A stretch of DNA of 64,000 nt, taken from positions 465,776-529,775 of the forward strand of contig CAJNDS010002269.1 of NCBI GenBank assembly GCA_905221605.1, in the 5' to 3' direction. The DNA comes from Symbiodinium natans. Its lineage: Eukaryota > Sar > Dinophyceae > Suessiales > Symbiodiniaceae. A program made the translations under genes and the position numbers. This document shows positions 15,225 to 23,645 of this stretch, in pieces. Every line of letters starts with the position of its first letter. Within the stretch, counting starts at the first letter, position 1. The notes under the pieces are model-generated. The model saw only the letters and a program-made list of their open reading frames with translations. It was not told the DNA's origin and searched no databases.

Positions 15225-15584
15225 CCTAGGATTTCCTAGGACACATTGGAGATGCAGATCTTTTGGCCAAAAACTGCCATTACGGCAGCAGCCAGCTGCT
15301 TGAAATGCAAGTTGTGGTTTAACGTCTTCCAGGACGGAATTATAGCACATTGGCTAACCTACTACCCATAGAGAATCTTTTTTCACCTTGATCCTCTCAT
15401 CACTGAAGACTCCTTGGCCTTCTTCACCACAAACCGTGGTCTTCGCTACGCGAAAAGCTACTGACTCCTACTATCAGGGATTTCCATACCCTTAATAGTA
15501 ACCACCACATTGTCAGCACATTGGCTGTTCCAGCGCACCGGTCTCCAGAAAGAGAAAAACCATCCCTTCATCCATACCATCCAA
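15225..15584 (-). other. 3' untranslated region of element A
   Basis: About 360 bp between the end of the second gene and the polypurine tract. I see no domain-bearing frame in it. Confidence 0.6.
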
Positions 15585-17756
15585 TCACTTCTTTTTCCGA
15601 TTGTTGGCAATCTTGAGGTGAAGTTGCAGCAGAATATACTCCAGGTCCGAAATCGTAAGAATAGGATCCTGTATGCCCCTTTGAATTGAGGATACCAATC
15701 CTTCTCTCTTTGCGTCCTCAATCGCCTGGCAAGATTGACCCAGCTCTTCATTCGCATTGGCAGACCCTGGTGCCTCCGCATCGGATGGACGATCCTTTTC
15801 CTCAGGATCTTGCACCATTACCACCTCTTCTTTTTTGGGACTCTGACTTTTCTCCTTCTTCTTTGTCTTTCCACCGACATTTGACTTTGTGCGCGTCTTC
15901 GAGGATTTTTCCACTGCAGAAGCCACCACATTGGATGTTGATCCACCCTTCTCAATGATCGTCGGCATCTTCTTCGGCTTTGGAACCATGAGAGTGTAAG
16001 GATCTTCGATAGCTGCAGCTTTCCTCTTCTTTTTTACCTTTTTCTTCTCCTCCTCAACGGCAACCTCCGTCTCCGAAGTCTCAACCACTTCTTTTTCGGC
16101 AGGAATATCTTTGCTGGACTCCCCTTCTAGGGACCTCTTTTTCCCTTTTTTGGGATCCTTTTCTTCTCCCAAATTGGCTCGCTCATACCATATCCTCAGG
16201 TCATTGACCCATTCTTCCACCTCCGCGAGCGAAACATCGTACGACTTCACTACTTCGAGAAGTTCCAGCACTGACAACATTTCAGTGGTCCACGAAACCC
16301 ATACTTGATCCATTTGGTCAGCATCTCCAGTGAACTTCAGGAGTTTGAACAATGGGTCCGCCTCTGCTCGAGCCAAATCTGGCTTGCCACCGGAGAGAAA
16401 TGAAATCGCCTCCATCAACAGTTCCGTCATCTTGGTCTCTTCGTCATAAACCATAAAATCCTCCTCATCATCATCGAACTGTTCAGGAGGGATCTCCTTT
16501 TCTCCACCATTTGCACCAGACTTTCTCCTTGGACCATCCCTTGGGGGCGTCCTTGGAGACCTTGGCCTCTGTTTTTCCAACGGAACACCATGCTCGAAGA
16601 CACACCTGTCACCAAATCGACACTTCCCAGACCGAGCAAACTGGACGCACCTCACACCAGTTGCATCATGCGAGAACCCACAATCCTTTCCAGCGAAACA
16701 TTCTCTCCCTGCCACATAGTATTTGCACCAATATGAATGTAGCACCACATCATCTTCGGAATGGATGAATTTGCAGTCGTCACCAAATTTGCAGCGATCT
16801 TTCCCTTTGCCAAACCAATAGCAGAAACCCTTCTTCCTCTTCTCCAAGCGCTCTGCCTCATACCGGTCCATAGGGCGATTGTGCTCTACATGAACATTGC
16901 CATGTACCTGGGGACTGCTCCCTTCACCCGACGTGCTATCAGTATTTGGTGCTTGGAGTACAGCTGGAAAACCTGGCCTTGGTCCTACCACCTTCATGAT
17001 CGGTTTTCCGCCAACTCCTGAGCCATGCTGAGACGATCCAAAAACATTGAACATCTTCATGAAGGCCTTCCTAGCGCCAATCTTCTGCACCCTTTTGATT
17101 GGACGTTTCATTGCTCCAACCTTGCATCCAGATGCATTCAAACGACGCAACCTTCTAAACCCAACTCTATGTCCCTTCTTCCAAAGAGCCATAAGAATTT
17201 TAGAGGCAGTAACATTCTCCACCTCTACCTTTTCCAATGATCCCTCACTTCCCGGAACAAACCCATCCATCTCTGAAGACCTTTCCATCTTTTTTGACAC
17301 CACTTCGTCGAGGTAGTCTTCTGAAATCCAGGGAAAGTTCCCCTTAGAGGAAGGATTGTCATCATTGTTTGGTCCTTCACCAGGATATCCTTTGGTACTG
17401 TCAAAGATCTTACCAGTAGTGCGGTCCTGCATAGAGAAATTCGAAGCTACGCGGGAGTACACTGACCACAAGAAAATCCTTGTGTCCGCCAGTCTGGATG
17501 ACCCACTGGATTTCTCCTCTTCCGGAGAAACTTCTGGCGCTTTGCCCTTCCCTCCAGTGTCACCGCTTGTCTCACCTCCAGCATCTTCAATGGGAATAAG
17601 GGATTCATTGTTCCCTTGATCAAGCACCGCATCCTCTAGTCCAAGAACTTCCAGCATCGCTGTCGAAGGATCCACCTCCTCATCCGCATCGTCGTCCATC
17701 CTTCTCCAGAGAGCCTCCAATTGGTCCGCACAAGTCGCCGCTTGAAGAAACTCCAT
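15585..17756 (-). CDS. Element A ORF2: triple CCCH zinc-finger protein
   Basis: The product is about 723 aa from the ATG at 17,756-17,754, which overlaps the TGA of ORF1 in TGATG. The same frame is open a further 81 bases upstream without an ATG. Three CCCH fingers lie at roughly residues 309-332, 342-364 and 368-390, with spacings C-x9-C-x5-C-x3-H, C-x8-C-x5-C-x3-H and C-x8-C-x5-C-x3-H. Ahead of them is a basic segment of about 60 residues rich in Arg and Lys (about 220-280). The C-terminal third has Lys-rich blocks (KKGKKRS, KKKVKKKRKAA) that resemble nuclear localisation signals, then a short leucine-rich end and NNRKKK. CCCH families usually bind RNA. Inferred role: nucleic-acid binding or packaging for the element. 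No enzyme motif is visible. A one-base loss in the G4 run near 17,819-17,822 could alternatively mean that ORF1 and ORF2 were once a single frame. Confidence 0.8.
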   Translation of the reverse strand: MEFLQAATCADQLEALWRRMDDDADEEVDPSTAMLEVLGLEDAVLDQGNNESLIPIEDAGGETSGDTGGKGKAPEVSPEEEKSSGSSRLADTRIFLWSVYSRVASNFSMQDRTTGKIFDSTKGYPGEGPNNDDNPSSKGNFPWISEDYLDEVVSKKMERSSEMDGFVPGSEGSLEKVEVENVTASKILMALWKKGHRVGFRRLRRLNASGCKVGAMKRPIKRVQKIGARKAFMKMFNVFGSSQHGSGVGGKPIMKVVGPRPGFPAVLQAPNTDSTSGEGSSPQVHGNVHVEHNRPMDRYEAERLEKRKKGFCYWFGKGKDRCKFGDDCKFIHSEDDVVLHSYWCKYYVAGRECFAGKDCGFSHDATGVRCVQFARSGKCRFGDRCVFEHGVPLEKQRPRSPRTPPRDGPRRKSGANGGEKEIPPEQFDDDEEDFMVYDEETKMTELLMEAISFLSGGKPDLARAEADPLFKLLKFTGDADQMDQVWVSWTTEMLSVLELLEVVKSYDVSLAEVEEWVNDLRIWYERANLGEEKDPKKGKKRSLEGESSKDIPAEKEVVETSETEVAVEEEKKKVKKKRKAAAIEDPYTLMVPKPKKMPTIIEKGGSTSNVVASAVEKSSKTRTKSNVGGKTKKKEKSQSPKKEEVVMVQDPEEKDRPSDAEAPGSANANEELGQSCQAIEDAKREGLVSSIQRGIQDPILTISDLEYILLQLHLKIANNRKKK

Positions 17757-17758
17757 CA
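17754..17758 (-). promoter_or_regulatory. Overlapping stop/start TGATG between ORF1 and ORF2
   Basis: On the minus strand ORF1 ends with GGT TGA and the A of that stop begins ATG GAG TTT of ORF2. Overlaps of this form allow termination-reinitiation in some viral and retroelement mRNAs. Use here is an inference. Confidence 0.5.
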
Positions 17759-20700
17759 ACCGAGTTCCCCTTCCAGACCAGGAGACAACAAGGCACCCAT
17801 CACCGAAAGAGGGTAATTCCCCACCGCCGGCAAGCACGGGTTGTCATGGAACGAATGATGCAGGTCAGTATAATATCCTTGATCTCTCCTTTGAAAAGGG
17901 AGTGTTCCAGTCCCTAGCTGGGCATTCATTTCATCCACTTGAACCATTTCAGCACATATCCTCTGTGCCAGGTGCGCCATTGCTGGCCAGACGGTACGAT
18001 CGGTCAGACCGCGACGCATAACCCAATCAGTTGTTGGCGACTGGATCAGCGTTCCTGGATCATACACCATAACCATTGCACCGTCTCCCATTGACTGATC
18101 AGCATCGTCCTCCAGTGCCAGGTTCTCATCCTGTTCGCTTGCACCCTCGGATGACATGCTAATAACCAAATTTCGATCCATCTTATTGGACCCTTTTTGG
18201 CAATCTCTTTGCCCCATTGGCAACTTGCCAACTGCAACCTTCCAATAAATTCGAGTCAGAAGGCCTTTCACCAGCAATTGCTGAAGGTCACTCCTCACCG
18301 GACCACCATCCAACATCTTCGCATCATTACCACGGAGATCATTGCTCCCGCCTTCTCCTTCTTTTTGGTCGGTCTCCTCGCCAGAAATCTGTACTGCTCC
18401 TTCCGGCGCCGTCTCCTGTCCAGCCACTTCATGCCCAGGAAGAACTTGAGCGCTTTCAGAGACATTCACCTGTCCAGCAGCACCTTGCCCAGGTAAAACC
18501 TCATCCGTGGAGCCCACCGCCAGCGAACCAACCATAACTGAACCATCCCTTGTTCTTTTTTGAGACCGTTCAGCTCGACGAGAAGGTTGTGGTAGCGAAA
18601 AAACTTGTGAAGTCACTTCTTGGCGGGTCTCCCCCCGCGACGCTTTGTCGCGCCCTTCGCCAAGGTGAACCGATTTTTTCGGCCCATCATTGGAGCCTGA
18701 AGAACCACTTTGTGGAACATTGCCACGACTCGCAGTTCTCCACGAATCCCTTTCTTGCAAAAAGAGTTCCTTCAGGCGTTGTACCGCATTGGTCTCCTCC
18801 TCGCTTGAATCGCTTGAGGAAGCGGCATACGAGACCAAAGCCTCCGCCTGGTCATCATCATCCACCACATCTGCCCACGCTCTGCTGAATGGATACGACA
18901 AACCACCACGAGGTTTCACCGGCTCCAGTGGCTTCGGTTTTTCCACTACTTCCGCCAGTTGCACTCGTCGTTGTGACCGAAATCGTGGCACCTGTCGCAC
19001 CTGTTTTTTGTCCAGCAAGGGCCTTCCCCTTCTTACAGGGTTTGATCTTGACCGATATTTTTTCGTTGGTGGATTCACCGGCGGCATTCCAACTCCCACC
19101 AACCGCAGCTTCTGTACGCACAACGGAGACCTCTGCGCAAGCGTCCAACCATCACGGTACCTGACCTTATCAAAAAGCTCCCGATAGGAACCTCTCGGCA
19201 TAGTTTTTGCACCGGAGTCTTCAGCTTCACGCACCTGAGTGAGGGTTCGCACCGCCGCTCTTCCAGTCCCTGTGTTCCCAGAAGATTGTTGTACCCGTAC
19301 AGATGCATCAGAAGGAACTGCCTTTTCCGGTCCTCCCGGTCGATATCGGACCTCACCCACCAATTGCAGAATTTTGCATGCGGTCACTTTGTGGATCCCT
19401 TTGTCAACCAAATCTTCCACAAAGATGAACTCTTGCAAGTCCGACACATTGGTCACACCAAGCGTAATCATCACCTCACTTACATGAGGGGTATACACCC
19501 ACAGGTGTGCGTTGCGAGCCATCCAATTTTCAATCGGCTCCTCCGGATTGTGAAGCTGAGTACTAGTGGATGCAGCCACCGAATTCTTTTGCTCATCAGC
19601 TTCTACTTCATCCAGAATACCTTTTTCACCATCTTTTTGTGACACATTGGTCATTTGCAGCGCTTTTGGTGCCGAGGATGAGGAAGATTCAGCTCCCCCA
19701 CTCGCAGGTGGCTGAAAAGTGCTTCTATCCGTAAGCTCCCATCCTCTCTCTTTTTCAAACCGGACCTGATTGGCCACCTGTACCAAGTGTTTCAGGAGCG
19801 ACAGCCGCTCCTCTGACATCTCGTCATGGGAGTACTTGCAGAAATTTAACCCTTTCCGGCAACGTCCTCTGAGGTAATAATCGAAACAGCAATGGTGGAA
19901 CCCTGCGTCCCTTAGTGACTTCCTGGAAGCATTGTCCCAAGCTTTGCCGGGCTCCCAAGTCCCTTCCAATGCTACATCATCGTTGTGAAGGTACCTGCAT
20001 GCAGTCCCATATTTACAACCACCTTGATTGTAATGCAGACACAGCCGACCTTTTGGCTCACCCGACGTAGGCTCACCCTTTGATGCACCTTTGCCAAAAT
20101 TGTACTTGGCCCGGAAGGCTAAATCCTCCTGCTCCTGCTGTGCCTCATCCACTGTACCTTCCTCTGTGGGAGGGTCACCGATGTTCCCGTCCTCATCATC
20201 AGCTTCTTGGCTATTCTTTGGATCAGTTGACCCCCCTTCTGGCCAACCTTCACCGTACCGACGATGCTCATAGGGACACCCATCGCCATTGCGACACCTT
20301 CCCTTATTGAAGAACCTGCACAGCTTGCTGTAACCAGGTGACAACACCGTCTTTGGTGTCATGTAAGCCTTTTTGTACTGGTCAGGATCCATGTAGGCTT
20401 CCATTGGCTTGTTCTCCCTTTTGCTCATGGATTGCACTGCACCATCAAGCTCCTGCAAAAATAGCTTGGTGTCCAACCAAAGCGCGTTCCAAAACTCATC
20501 TTCCCCTTGATTCAGCACCGTTGCCACCGCTTCACCCACAACTGGTCGAGAAAATCTCCTTTTTCTGCATGCCAGTTCGAAAAGCGCGTTGTGGTACTGT
20601 TTTCGGGAAAAAGTGGTTAACTTCCCCAAGCCTGTGCTTTCTGTACCATCAGGCTTCCAACCATCATTTTGCAAGATGCCATACGCGCGCCGAGCTTCCG

Positions 20701-23236
20701 CATTGAGGAATGCCTGATCCGCAACACACTCCTGTAAATCTTCCATCGGCCGACCTAACAGCATCCCAGTAATTTTGCCAACATAGGCTTCCTCTTCATT
20801 TCCATTCTCCAGAAGAGCTTTGTAGATCTTTTCTCCATAAAGTTGCCTTTCTTTTCGTTCTTCAGAAGACAACTCCTGTACCACAAGCTCTTCATCGGAT
20901 TGCTCTTCCTCCTGTTTCCAGTCCCATTGACCGTTGGAATCTTGGTACCATTGACCAGCATACCATGAATCCGTCCACCACGTACTCCAGCCGCTGGGTT
21001 TCCACTTCCGCAGCGTCGAAGAAGAGTCCTCCACGTCCTCTTCCAAAACCAGAAAGGTGTCCAAGATTATGGTACCATCATCTTCCACTCGTTTCACTGT
21101 TCCATTGACAGTATCACCAAACTTGAACTGATATGCATTGTTCCCTTCTGCAGGAATCAATACATTCATATCCCCATGGTCCAAAAAGGCTCCATACCCA
21201 TTGATGCAGCGCACTAGACCCATGATCTCATCTCCCTCTTGATAGCAATGTGGCCCAGGTGACTCCAAGGCTCCCGCTCGGGGCACTTTCTTTACACGCT
21301 CTTCAGAAACCATCTCTGTATCATCGGCTCCTGGCGCATCCTTTGTCTTCACCTTTGGGTCACACTGCTCGTCCTGCTCCACGAGTCCCACAAGCTCATC
21401 TTTTTTGTGCTCCTGGATTTCAGGACCTCCCTTTTTCTCCGCCAACGGCTTTGCCTCATCTGCTGTAGTTCGCTCGGTGTCGACTTCCGGTGAACTTCCA
21501 GACGGCAACGCTTCTCCCTTCATGGGAGTGGACCCATCATTGGAGTCCTTTGTCTCACCTTCTGCAGCAGGCAAATCTTCTTCCACTGCAGGGCAATTGA
21601 GTCGATCATCCACGGCAGGCACGCTTTCTTCCACCGCAGGCTCCTTTGGTTCCATGGCCTCCAAAGGAGAATTTCCACCATCATTGACCACAGCTGCCTC
21701 ATTGGCTCCGGTGTAGCCCTTGTCATTTCGTTCCTCGCTGCTAACTTCAGGTTGCACCAGTGCGTCCACCTGTGAACCTCCATCATCAGCTGCTGCGGAG
21801 ACCTGCGCCCCATTGTTGCAGTCGCCCGTGGAACGTACCACCACATGCACCTCAACCCGTGCTTCCTTCGCACTCCAGGTAATATCTGGCGCATCAACCC
21901 GCGCATCATTGGCGCTCCAGGCCTCATTTTTCAGATCATCCGTGTCTCCAGCTATTCCAGAAGCTTCTTTTTCCCCTTGAATGGCAGAATCCTTGGCACC
22001 AAACGAAGAGACCTCCTCAGTCGTAACACACAACTTTTTCTCTCCATCCTCCGAATCTCCAGGACCACCTTCCTGAACAACAGGTACCACATCCACCACT
22101 CGCTCTTCTGCAGCCGACACAGTTCCGATCACCTCATTGGGCATTTTCTCTTCTGGATCCACCAATTCCATCGCTGCCCCACCCTCAGAAAGCGCTTCTG
22201 TTTCTTCCCGATCCAGGTGTTGAGCTCCAGCGATGTTGGCTTGGTTCCCAGGAATCCCTTCCTCATCAGGAGAACCCGAGGTCGGGGCGTCACCATCAGC
22301 CCTAGGACCGCTATCCCTGATAGTAGAGGAAAAATCTTTTTCACCTAAACTATTTACACTACCCTGGAATGCCCTCGTAGACTCAGTCTTCGGAGTAGAG
22401 GATGAAGAATCCAGTGCCGCCTCCATTTCCAGCTCATTGCCCAAAGGAGACCCAACCACCTCGTCACTCTTCACCTTTTCACCTACCACCGGCAATGTCC
22501 ACTTGGTTTCGTGCGTATCCAGGCAGTAATAATATTGTCTCCCATCTTCATGGAGGTGCAATTCCCACATTGTGCCATCACACGCTTGGATCAGATGCTC
22601 GTCTTTCCGAAAACCGTCCCTTTCAGAAACCTGTCGCATCTCGTCCTCTTCTTCTGACAGCTGTCGCAACCGTTCAGCCTCCATCTGTAGGATCTCCTCC
22701 TCCCCCATGGCGTATTCAGCAGCAGGTGCAGCTTCAAAGCCGTCCGCACCCTTCTGTTTGTGACCGCTTCCACCACCTTGGGAACTCGAAGATGGACCCT
22801 TTTTGATCTTGTTCAACGGCCTCCTGGTCGCTTGTAGCACTTCTCCAATCAGATCGGTCTGAGACTCTTGGTCTACCATTCGACCCGAAGTCGAAGACGA
22901 CGGCTGGTACCCGTGTTTGTGTAACACTCGTAAAACAGTCACCTCCATTTCACGATCTATGCCACCAGTCGCATCCCAGTTCCTTTTTTCACCAGGCTTT
23001 GGCGGTACAGAAACAGCACGTCCTTCAGCTTCAGCATTGCTAACCATATCCCTATTGGGATTCATACCCGCATTGGGGCTTTCTGCAACCAAGGCCTCTT
23101 CCAGATGTACTTCAGCGTCGGGAATCACCTCTTCCAACACCGATCTTTCACCCAGAGACTCAGCTGCACCATTTCCAGCTCCACCATCTTGTCCACCATC
23201 CGAGGCAAGTTGGAGCCATCGCTTCGGAGAAGGCAT
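17756..23236 (-). CDS. Element A ORF1: WW, S1-like, triple CCCH and SAM/HhH-like protein
   Basis: The product is about 1826 aa from the ATG at 23,236, the first Met after the 5' LTR and a 66-base leader. The frame is also open through the whole LTR, with an alternative ATG at 23,503. Domains in order: a WW domain at about residues 222-250 (W-x21-W-x2-P with the GRQYYYC strand); long acidic, Ser/Glu-rich disordered sequence; an S1-like nucleic-acid-binding fold at about 660-730 (GDEIMGLVRCINGYGAFLDH and GDTVNGTVKRVEDDGTI); CCCH fingers near 971 and 1065 (both C-x7-C-x5-C-x3-H) and 1113 (C-x8-C-x6-C-x3-H); a SAM- or helix-hairpin-helix-like segment at about 1245-1295 (DLVDKGIHKVTACKIL); then a basic and a low-complexity tail. 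Inferred: an RNA-binding structural or regulatory protein standing in for Gag. It also resembles a host mRNA-binding protein, so gene capture is possible. Confidence 0.8.
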   Translation of the reverse strand: MPSPKRWLQLASDGGQDGGAGNGAAESLGERSVLEEVIPDAEVHLEEALVAESPNAGMNPNRDMVSNAEAEGRAVSVPPKPGEKRNWDATGGIDREMEVTVLRVLHKHGYQPSSSTSGRMVDQESQTDLIGEVLQATRRPLNKIKKGPSSSSQGGGSGHKQKGADGFEAAPAAEYAMGEEEILQMEAERLRQLSEEEDEMRQVSERDGFRKDEHLIQACDGTMWELHLHEDGRQYYYCLDTHETKWTLPVVGEKVKSDEVVGSPLGNELEMEAALDSSSSTPKTESTRAFQGSVNSLGEKDFSSTIRDSGPRADGDAPTSGSPDEEGIPGNQANIAGAQHLDREETEALSEGGAAMELVDPEEKMPNEVIGTVSAAEERVVDVVPVVQEGGPGDSEDGEKKLCVTTEEVSSFGAKDSAIQGEKEASGIAGDTDDLKNEAWSANDARVDAPDITWSAKEARVEVHVVVRSTGDCNNGAQVSAAADDGGSQVDALVQPEVSSEERNDKGYTGANEAAVVNDGGNSPLEAMEPKEPAVEESVPAVDDRLNCPAVEEDLPAAEGETKDSNDGSTPMKGEALPSGSSPEVDTERTTADEAKPLAEKKGGPEIQEHKKDELVGLVEQDEQCDPKVKTKDAPGADDTEMVSEERVKKVPRAGALESPGPHCYQEGDEIMGLVRCINGYGAFLDHGDMNVLIPAEGNNAYQFKFGDTVNGTVKRVEDDGTIILDTFLVLEEDVEDSSSTLRKWKPSGWSTWWTDSWYAGQWYQDSNGQWDWKQEEEQSDEELVVQELSSEERKERQLYGEKIYKALLENGNEEEAYVGKITGMLLGRPMEDLQECVADQAFLNAEARRAYGILQNDGWKPDGTESTGLGKLTTFSRKQYHNALFELACRKRRFSRPVVGEAVATVLNQGEDEFWNALWLDTKLFLQELDGAVQSMSKRENKPMEAYMDPDQYKKAYMTPKTVLSPGYSKLCRFFNKGRCRNGDGCPYEHRRYGEGWPEGGSTDPKNSQEADDEDGNIGDPPTEEGTVDEAQQEQEDLAFRAKYNFGKGASKGEPTSGEPKGRLCLHYNQGGCKYGTACRYLHNDDVALEGTWEPGKAWDNASRKSLRDAGFHHCCFDYYLRGRCRKGLNFCKYSHDEMSEERLSLLKHLVQVANQVRFEKERGWELTDRSTFQPPASGGAESSSSSAPKALQMTNVSQKDGEKGILDEVEADEQKNSVAASTSTQLHNPEEPIENWMARNAHLWVYTPHVSEVMITLGVTNVSDLQEFIFVEDLVDKGIHKVTACKILQLVGEVRYRPGGPEKAVPSDASVRVQQSSGNTGTGRAAVRTLTQVREAEDSGAKTMPRGSYRELFDKVRYRDGWTLAQRSPLCVQKLRLVGVGMPPVNPPTKKYRSRSNPVRRGRPLLDKKQVRQVPRFRSQRRVQLAEVVEKPKPLEPVKPRGGLSYPFSRAWADVVDDDDQAEALVSYAASSSDSSEEETNAVQRLKELFLQERDSWRTASRGNVPQSGSSGSNDGPKKSVHLGEGRDKASRGETRQEVTSQVFSLPQPSRRAERSQKRTRDGSVMVGSLAVGSTDEVLPGQGAAGQVNVSESAQVLPGHEVAGQETAPEGAVQISGEETDQKEGEGGSNDLRGNDAKMLDGGPVRSDLQQLLVKGLLTRIYWKVAVGKLPMGQRDCQKGSNKMDRNLVISMSSEGASEQDENLALEDDADQSMGDGAMVMVYDPGTLIQSPTTDWVMRRGLTDRTVWPAMAHLAQRICAEMVQVDEMNAQLGTGTLPFQRRDQGYYTDLHHSFHDNPCLPAVGNYPLSVMGALLSPGLEGELG

Positions 23237-23302
23237 TGCTTCTTGATCCCAAAACCTTGAAAGAACACTTAACCGCAGGGAACCTAATTTGGGCTCATAA
23301 CC
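23237..23302 (-). other. 5' leader and possible primer-binding site of element A
   Basis: Directly inside the 5' LTR the minus strand reads GGTTATGAGCCC. Copia-type elements often carry TGGTATCAGAGC here, complementary to an internal part of initiator Met-tRNA. The resemblance is partial. Confidence 0.3.
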
Positions 23303-23589
23303 TACGGGGGGACAACCAAGGAAGGAAATCAACTCCCCTAATCGCCCTGAACTTATATTTCCCAGATCGAACCGAGAAACAACCAAGAACACGGATAAGA
23401 ACAACCCAGGGGGGAAGGAAAGGGGGAAGGAATCCACACCCTTACCAAACCCTAAGAACCCAGGCACTACTTTTTGAACTTGTGGCTTTCTGTTCAAGCC
23501 CATCTTGAGCCAAATACGATTAGCGGGTTCATTAACCCTTCCAACTTCCAACACTAACTCCTTTCTACAATACCAATTGCAGCTCCGCA
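23303..23589 (-). repeat. 5' LTR of element A
   Basis: 287 bp, identical to 14,928-15,214 except at two bases. Telomere-like CCCTAAA repeat begins immediately at its right end. TTTGGCTCAAG followed directly by ATG lies at 23,514-23,501 on the minus strand and is conserved in the 3' LTR at 15,139-15,126. Confidence 0.9.
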
Positions 23590-23645
23590 CCCTAAACCCT
23601 AAACCCTAAACCCTAAACCCTAAACCCTAAACCCTAAACCCTAGA
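23590..23645. repeat. CCCTAAA array with right target duplication of element A
   Basis: About seven perfect CCCTAAA units, one CCCTAGA, form the right flank. The first five bases (CCCTA) are the right copy of the target site duplication. Confidence 0.9.

Larger units (their letters stand above)
14928..23589 (-). mobile_element. Element A: LTR retroelement without pol, inserted in telomere-like repeat
   Basis: Seen: two direct repeats of 287 bp (14,928-15,214 and 23,303-23,589) that align without gaps with two mismatches (14,999/23,374 and 15,148/23,523), flanked by CCCTA duplications. On the minus strand the LTR starts TGCGGAGC and ends CCCCCCGTA, so the 3' terminus is TA and not the usual CA. 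AGGGGGAG lies directly before the 3' LTR as a polypurine tract. The interior holds two large frames with WW, S1-like, SAM/HhH-like and CCCH segments. No DTG protease, DDE integrase, YxDD reverse transcriptase or RNase H motif was found. Known: such elements need enzymes from another element. Inferred: nearly identical LTRs mean recent insertion. A host-gene duplication would not explain LTRs, target duplication and purine tract together. Confidence 0.85.

Noticed and set aside
14925-15350. 141-codon minus-strand frame at the left end of element A
   Set aside because: It is 3' untranslated sequence running into the LTR. The same reading opens the frame through the 5' LTR, so it is not a separate gene.
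15686-23508. + strand frames opposite element A
   Set aside because: They are complements of the CCCH/WW/S1-bearing ORFs with no recognisable content.
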